From the NCBI RefSeq assembly GCF_003585765.1, contig NZ_CP021235.1:1860001-1924000 (forward strand): DNA of 64,000 nt, in the 5' to 3' direction. This stretch comes from Pontibacter actiniarum (GTDB lineage Bacteria > Bacteroidota > Bacteroidia > Cytophagales > Hymenobacteraceae). The position numbers and the translations under genes were made by a program. Under the pieces are notes generated by a model. It made no database searches and was not told the origin of the DNA. It saw nothing but the letters and a program-made list of their open reading frames with translations. The first letter of the stretch is position 1, and every line of letters starts with the position of its first letter. Shown here in pieces: positions 62,114-64,000 of the stretch.

Positions 62114-63667
62114 TTAATACTTATCCTTGATGATCTTCTCCAGCACGGCACTTCGCAGTACGGCAGCGGCCTCTATCTCCTCCTCCTGCCATGGCAGCGA
62201 AGTATACTTCACGGTTTCCTTGTAGGTGGCAAATGAGTTGCGGGGGTGATAAGTCTTGCCGTCATCCTCCATTTGTATCGCCTTCTTCGGGTCGCCGCCC
62301 CAGTTCACTGTCTGCAGCACCTCCGGGCGGAAGCCCAGGATGTACTCGCCCTGCTCCGGGTTGATGGGCAATGCCACCAAGCCGCTGGCCACGTCCTTAT
62401 AGATGCGGCTGTGCGCGTACTCCTGCGGGAGAGTGGCCGTTGCAATAATTTTCTCGCTCCGGTTGCGGCGCAGCCACGACACCAGCTCCCGAAGCTCCTG
62501 CTCACCCGGCGTATCACCGCTCGTCCAGACATTGCCTTCGTACAGCACCGCCGCCCCGGTAAGCGACAGCAGGTCCTGTATGGTAACGCTGCCGCTCAGC
62601 AGGCCTTCCACAAAGTTCTGGCTATTATACAGCTGCTCCAGCAAGTGCGCATGTATGCTTCGCAGCTGTGCCCGGAGCAGAATAGCGCTCTCCCTTTCCT
62701 TGCCGGCCAATTGTGCCGACACGATCCCGGCCAGCAACTCCATACCGGAGCGCTGCTCGTAGCTTGGGTTCTTGGCCGTTTTGTGGTGGCAGGAAATAAG
62801 GCCCCAAAGCTTGTTGTCCACGATCAGGGGCAGCGACATGGAGGCTACAATTTGCATGTTGGCCAGGTACTCCAGGTGCACGCTGGCCACGCTGCGCAGG
62901 TTGCAGTCCGACAGATCGGTGAAACGCTGCGTAATCGGGTTCACGATGGGGATCAGGCGCTGCGGCTTGTAGTCGCGGGTCGGGATGAGGCGGTACGGGT
63001 TTTTAAAGTACAGGTCGCGCGCCTGCTTGGGCACGTCTGAGGCCGGGAAGCGCAGGTCCATGTAATCGTCCATGTCGTCCTCCTTGGCCTGGGCCACTAC
63101 AATGCCGTTCCACTGCGGGTCGAACTGGTAGACCAGCACACGGTCGAAGCCGGTAAATTTCTTCAGCTCATCGGCAGCCAACTGGGCCGTTGCGGACGTA
63201 GTGGACGCCTGCTTCAGCAACGTGGTAATGTACTTGATGTGCTGGTAAATTCCGATGAACGACTTGTCCGAAGAAGCTGCGTTCTCTTCCAGCTCCACCA
63301 GCACGTGCTCCTGCTCCGGGTGCACCAGGGCAATAAAATCCTGCTCCCTGCCCTGCAGCTGAAGGGTCAGGCTAAACGGAATCTTCTCCTGGCTGTTGCC
63401 GCTGTTTATCTTGTACAGCAGGTCCTGGTACTGCAGGTCCGGCAGGTAGCTTGAAAACGGCTGCTCCAGCAGTTCGTCAACGGCGATAGCTAAATGCTGC
63501 TCCACATTCTCACTTACCTGCTTAATTCGGAGTTCTTCCTTATCGAGCACCAGCAACACGCCGTGCGGCTGTATGAGGTTAACCAGGTGCAGCGGGATGC
63601 TCCCGCAGAACTCAGAATCATAGTTATGGTCTATGGAAAGGTTGATGGGTGCTGCTTTATTATTCAT
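62114..63667 (-). CDS. Bacteriophytochrome photosensory core (PAS-GAF-PHY) without an output domain
   Basis: A 517-residue protein that ends with the PHY domain and carries no kinase or other effector. The N-terminal Cys21 (SEFCGSIPLHLVNLIQPHG) sits where bacteriophytochromes attach biliverdin, and the following IQPHGVLLV is the PAS signature. GAF blocks are FPASDVPKQARDLY, LRSVASVHLEYLANM (His) and LWGLISCHHKTA (CHH). The PHY tongue keeps HPRNSFATYKE, the PRxSF motif. It should switch between red- and far-red-absorbing states. Its only partner in the operon is the CheB/CheR/kinase fusion downstream; a promoter of the canonical type is 130 bases upstream. Confidence 0.93.
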   Translation of the reverse strand: MNNKAAPINLSIDHNYDSEFCGSIPLHLVNLIQPHGVLLVLDKEELRIKQVSENVEQHLAIAVDELLEQPFSSYLPDLQYQDLLYKINSGNSQEKIPFSLTLQLQGREQDFIALVHPEQEHVLVELEENAASSDKSFIGIYQHIKYITTLLKQASTTSATAQLAADELKKFTGFDRVLVYQFDPQWNGIVVAQAKEDDMDDYMDLRFPASDVPKQARDLYFKNPYRLIPTRDYKPQRLIPIVNPITQRFTDLSDCNLRSVASVHLEYLANMQIVASMSLPLIVDNKLWGLISCHHKTAKNPSYEQRSGMELLAGIVSAQLAGKERESAILLRAQLRSIHAHLLEQLYNSQNFVEGLLSGSVTIQDLLSLTGAAVLYEGNVWTSGDTPGEQELRELVSWLRRNRSEKIIATATLPQEYAHSRIYKDVASGLVALPINPEQGEYILGFRPEVLQTVNWGGDPKKAIQMEDDGKTYHPRNSFATYKETVKYTSLPWQEEEIEAAAVLRSAVLEKIIKDKY

Positions 63668-64000
63668 TCAGTTGATCGTTGTGCCCGCCTGGAGCATCAG
63701 TTATGTTCATACTTTATTTGCCGAGCAGGCAGCCTGTTGGTCTTAGCTCACGCCGCCACGCATTACGCTGGCCGTTTACCAACATCTGTACACGCTATCA
63801 AATATAAGACTTAATCCCCTTGTGCCAAAGACATATATTCCGCCCCACACCCGTACAAGCACCATTTCAACCGCCTTTGGCTGGTACAAACCGAGCTGCG
63901 CAGCCACTTCTTACCGCTTGGTGAGCTGAGCGCTTTTTTCGGTTCAGAACCCTAACAGTTTCCGTGCTTATTTGTTATAACACCTGCCATGACACGCGTT
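63668..64000. other. 333-bp upstream region of the phytochrome operon
   Basis: No gene is seen. It contains the operon promoter (63799-63829). The right part, 63830-64000, shows nothing recognisable. Confidence 0.5.
63799..63829 (-). promoter_or_regulatory. Promoter of the phytochrome-CheB/CheR kinase operon
   Basis: On the minus strand TTTG (63829-63826), a 19-nt spacer and TATATTTG (63806-63799) match the Bacteroidota consensus in both boxes and spacing. Transcription would start near 63792, giving a leader of about 125 nt. Confidence 0.75.

Noticed and set aside
1..64000. CRISPR array, prophage, insertion sequence or defence island
   Set aside because: No regularly spaced direct repeats, integrase, transposase or phage structural genes were seen in any frame.

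Overview
The window reads as a chromosomal stretch of a member of the Bacteroidota, most likely order Cytophagales, family Hymenobacteraceae (Pontibacter-like). That placement is an inference. It rests on the gldA-gldF-gldG gliding-type ABC transporter genes next to dnaN, on promoters of the Bacteroidota type (TTTG, 19-nt spacer, TAnnTTTG), on the DUF151/UVR nuclease, on the SufBCDS-SufE-DUF59 layout, and on weak Shine-Dalgarno signals. Base composition is moderately GC-rich, with dense coding, short spacers and many strong hairpin terminators. There is no prophage, insertion sequence, rRNA operon or CRISPR array; one tRNA (Glu, TTC) is present.

Layout. 1-7.1 kb: the end of an endo/exonuclease-phosphatase gene, a membrane histidine kinase, dnaN and gldG-gldF-gldA. 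7.2-10.5 kb: two short-chain dehydrogenases (SDRs), then an MlaE/MlaF-type ABC pair. 10.6-19 kb: core metabolism, with a CNT nucleoside transporter, etfB-etfA-bfn, a TPR protein, an ABM-domain protein and pyruvate carboxylase. 19.3-28.4 kb: an SDR lacking the catalytic Tyr, a photolyase, a PA0069-type radical SAM protein, a DUF3298 lipoprotein, manganese catalase, an FRG-domain protein, a lipoprotein of unknown function, a transglutaminase-like protein and tRNA-Glu. 28.6-43.2 kb is more accessory in character: a beta-lactamase-fold hydrolase, a membrane-anchored AraC regulator, a voltage-sensor/metzincin-like fusion, a cytochrome b-molybdopterin fusion, a frameshifted AraC gene, an MBL hydrolase, an SNF2 helicase, a PepSY protein, a quinone oxidoreductase and a TetR regulator. 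44-49 kb: two inverted EF-hand lipoprotein genes flanking a DUF4136 lipoprotein and a DegP-type protease, then a PQQ sugar dehydrogenase. 49.4-57.8 kb: a pseudouridine synthase and a complete suf operon followed by a metallophosphoesterase and OsmC. 57.9-63.7 kb: a two-gene operon of a bacteriophytochrome photosensory core without an output domain and a giant CheB-CheR-PAS-histidine kinase.

Observations most worth following: (1) the octamer AAGTATAA occurs 28 times by my reading (both strands, inside and outside genes), where about one or two are expected; (2) a 546-residue protein joins a voltage-sensor-like domain, a metzincin-like domain whose HExxHxxGxxH motif has lost its Glu, and four C-terminal membrane helices; (3) an AraC-type gene is split at a T8 tract in a way that fits a -1 slippery heptamer; (4) the EF-hand pair shares a 137-bp identical inverted segment, a sign of gene conversion or recent duplication; (5) the phytochrome core and CheB/CheR kinase form a split light-signalling operon behind a near-ideal promoter.
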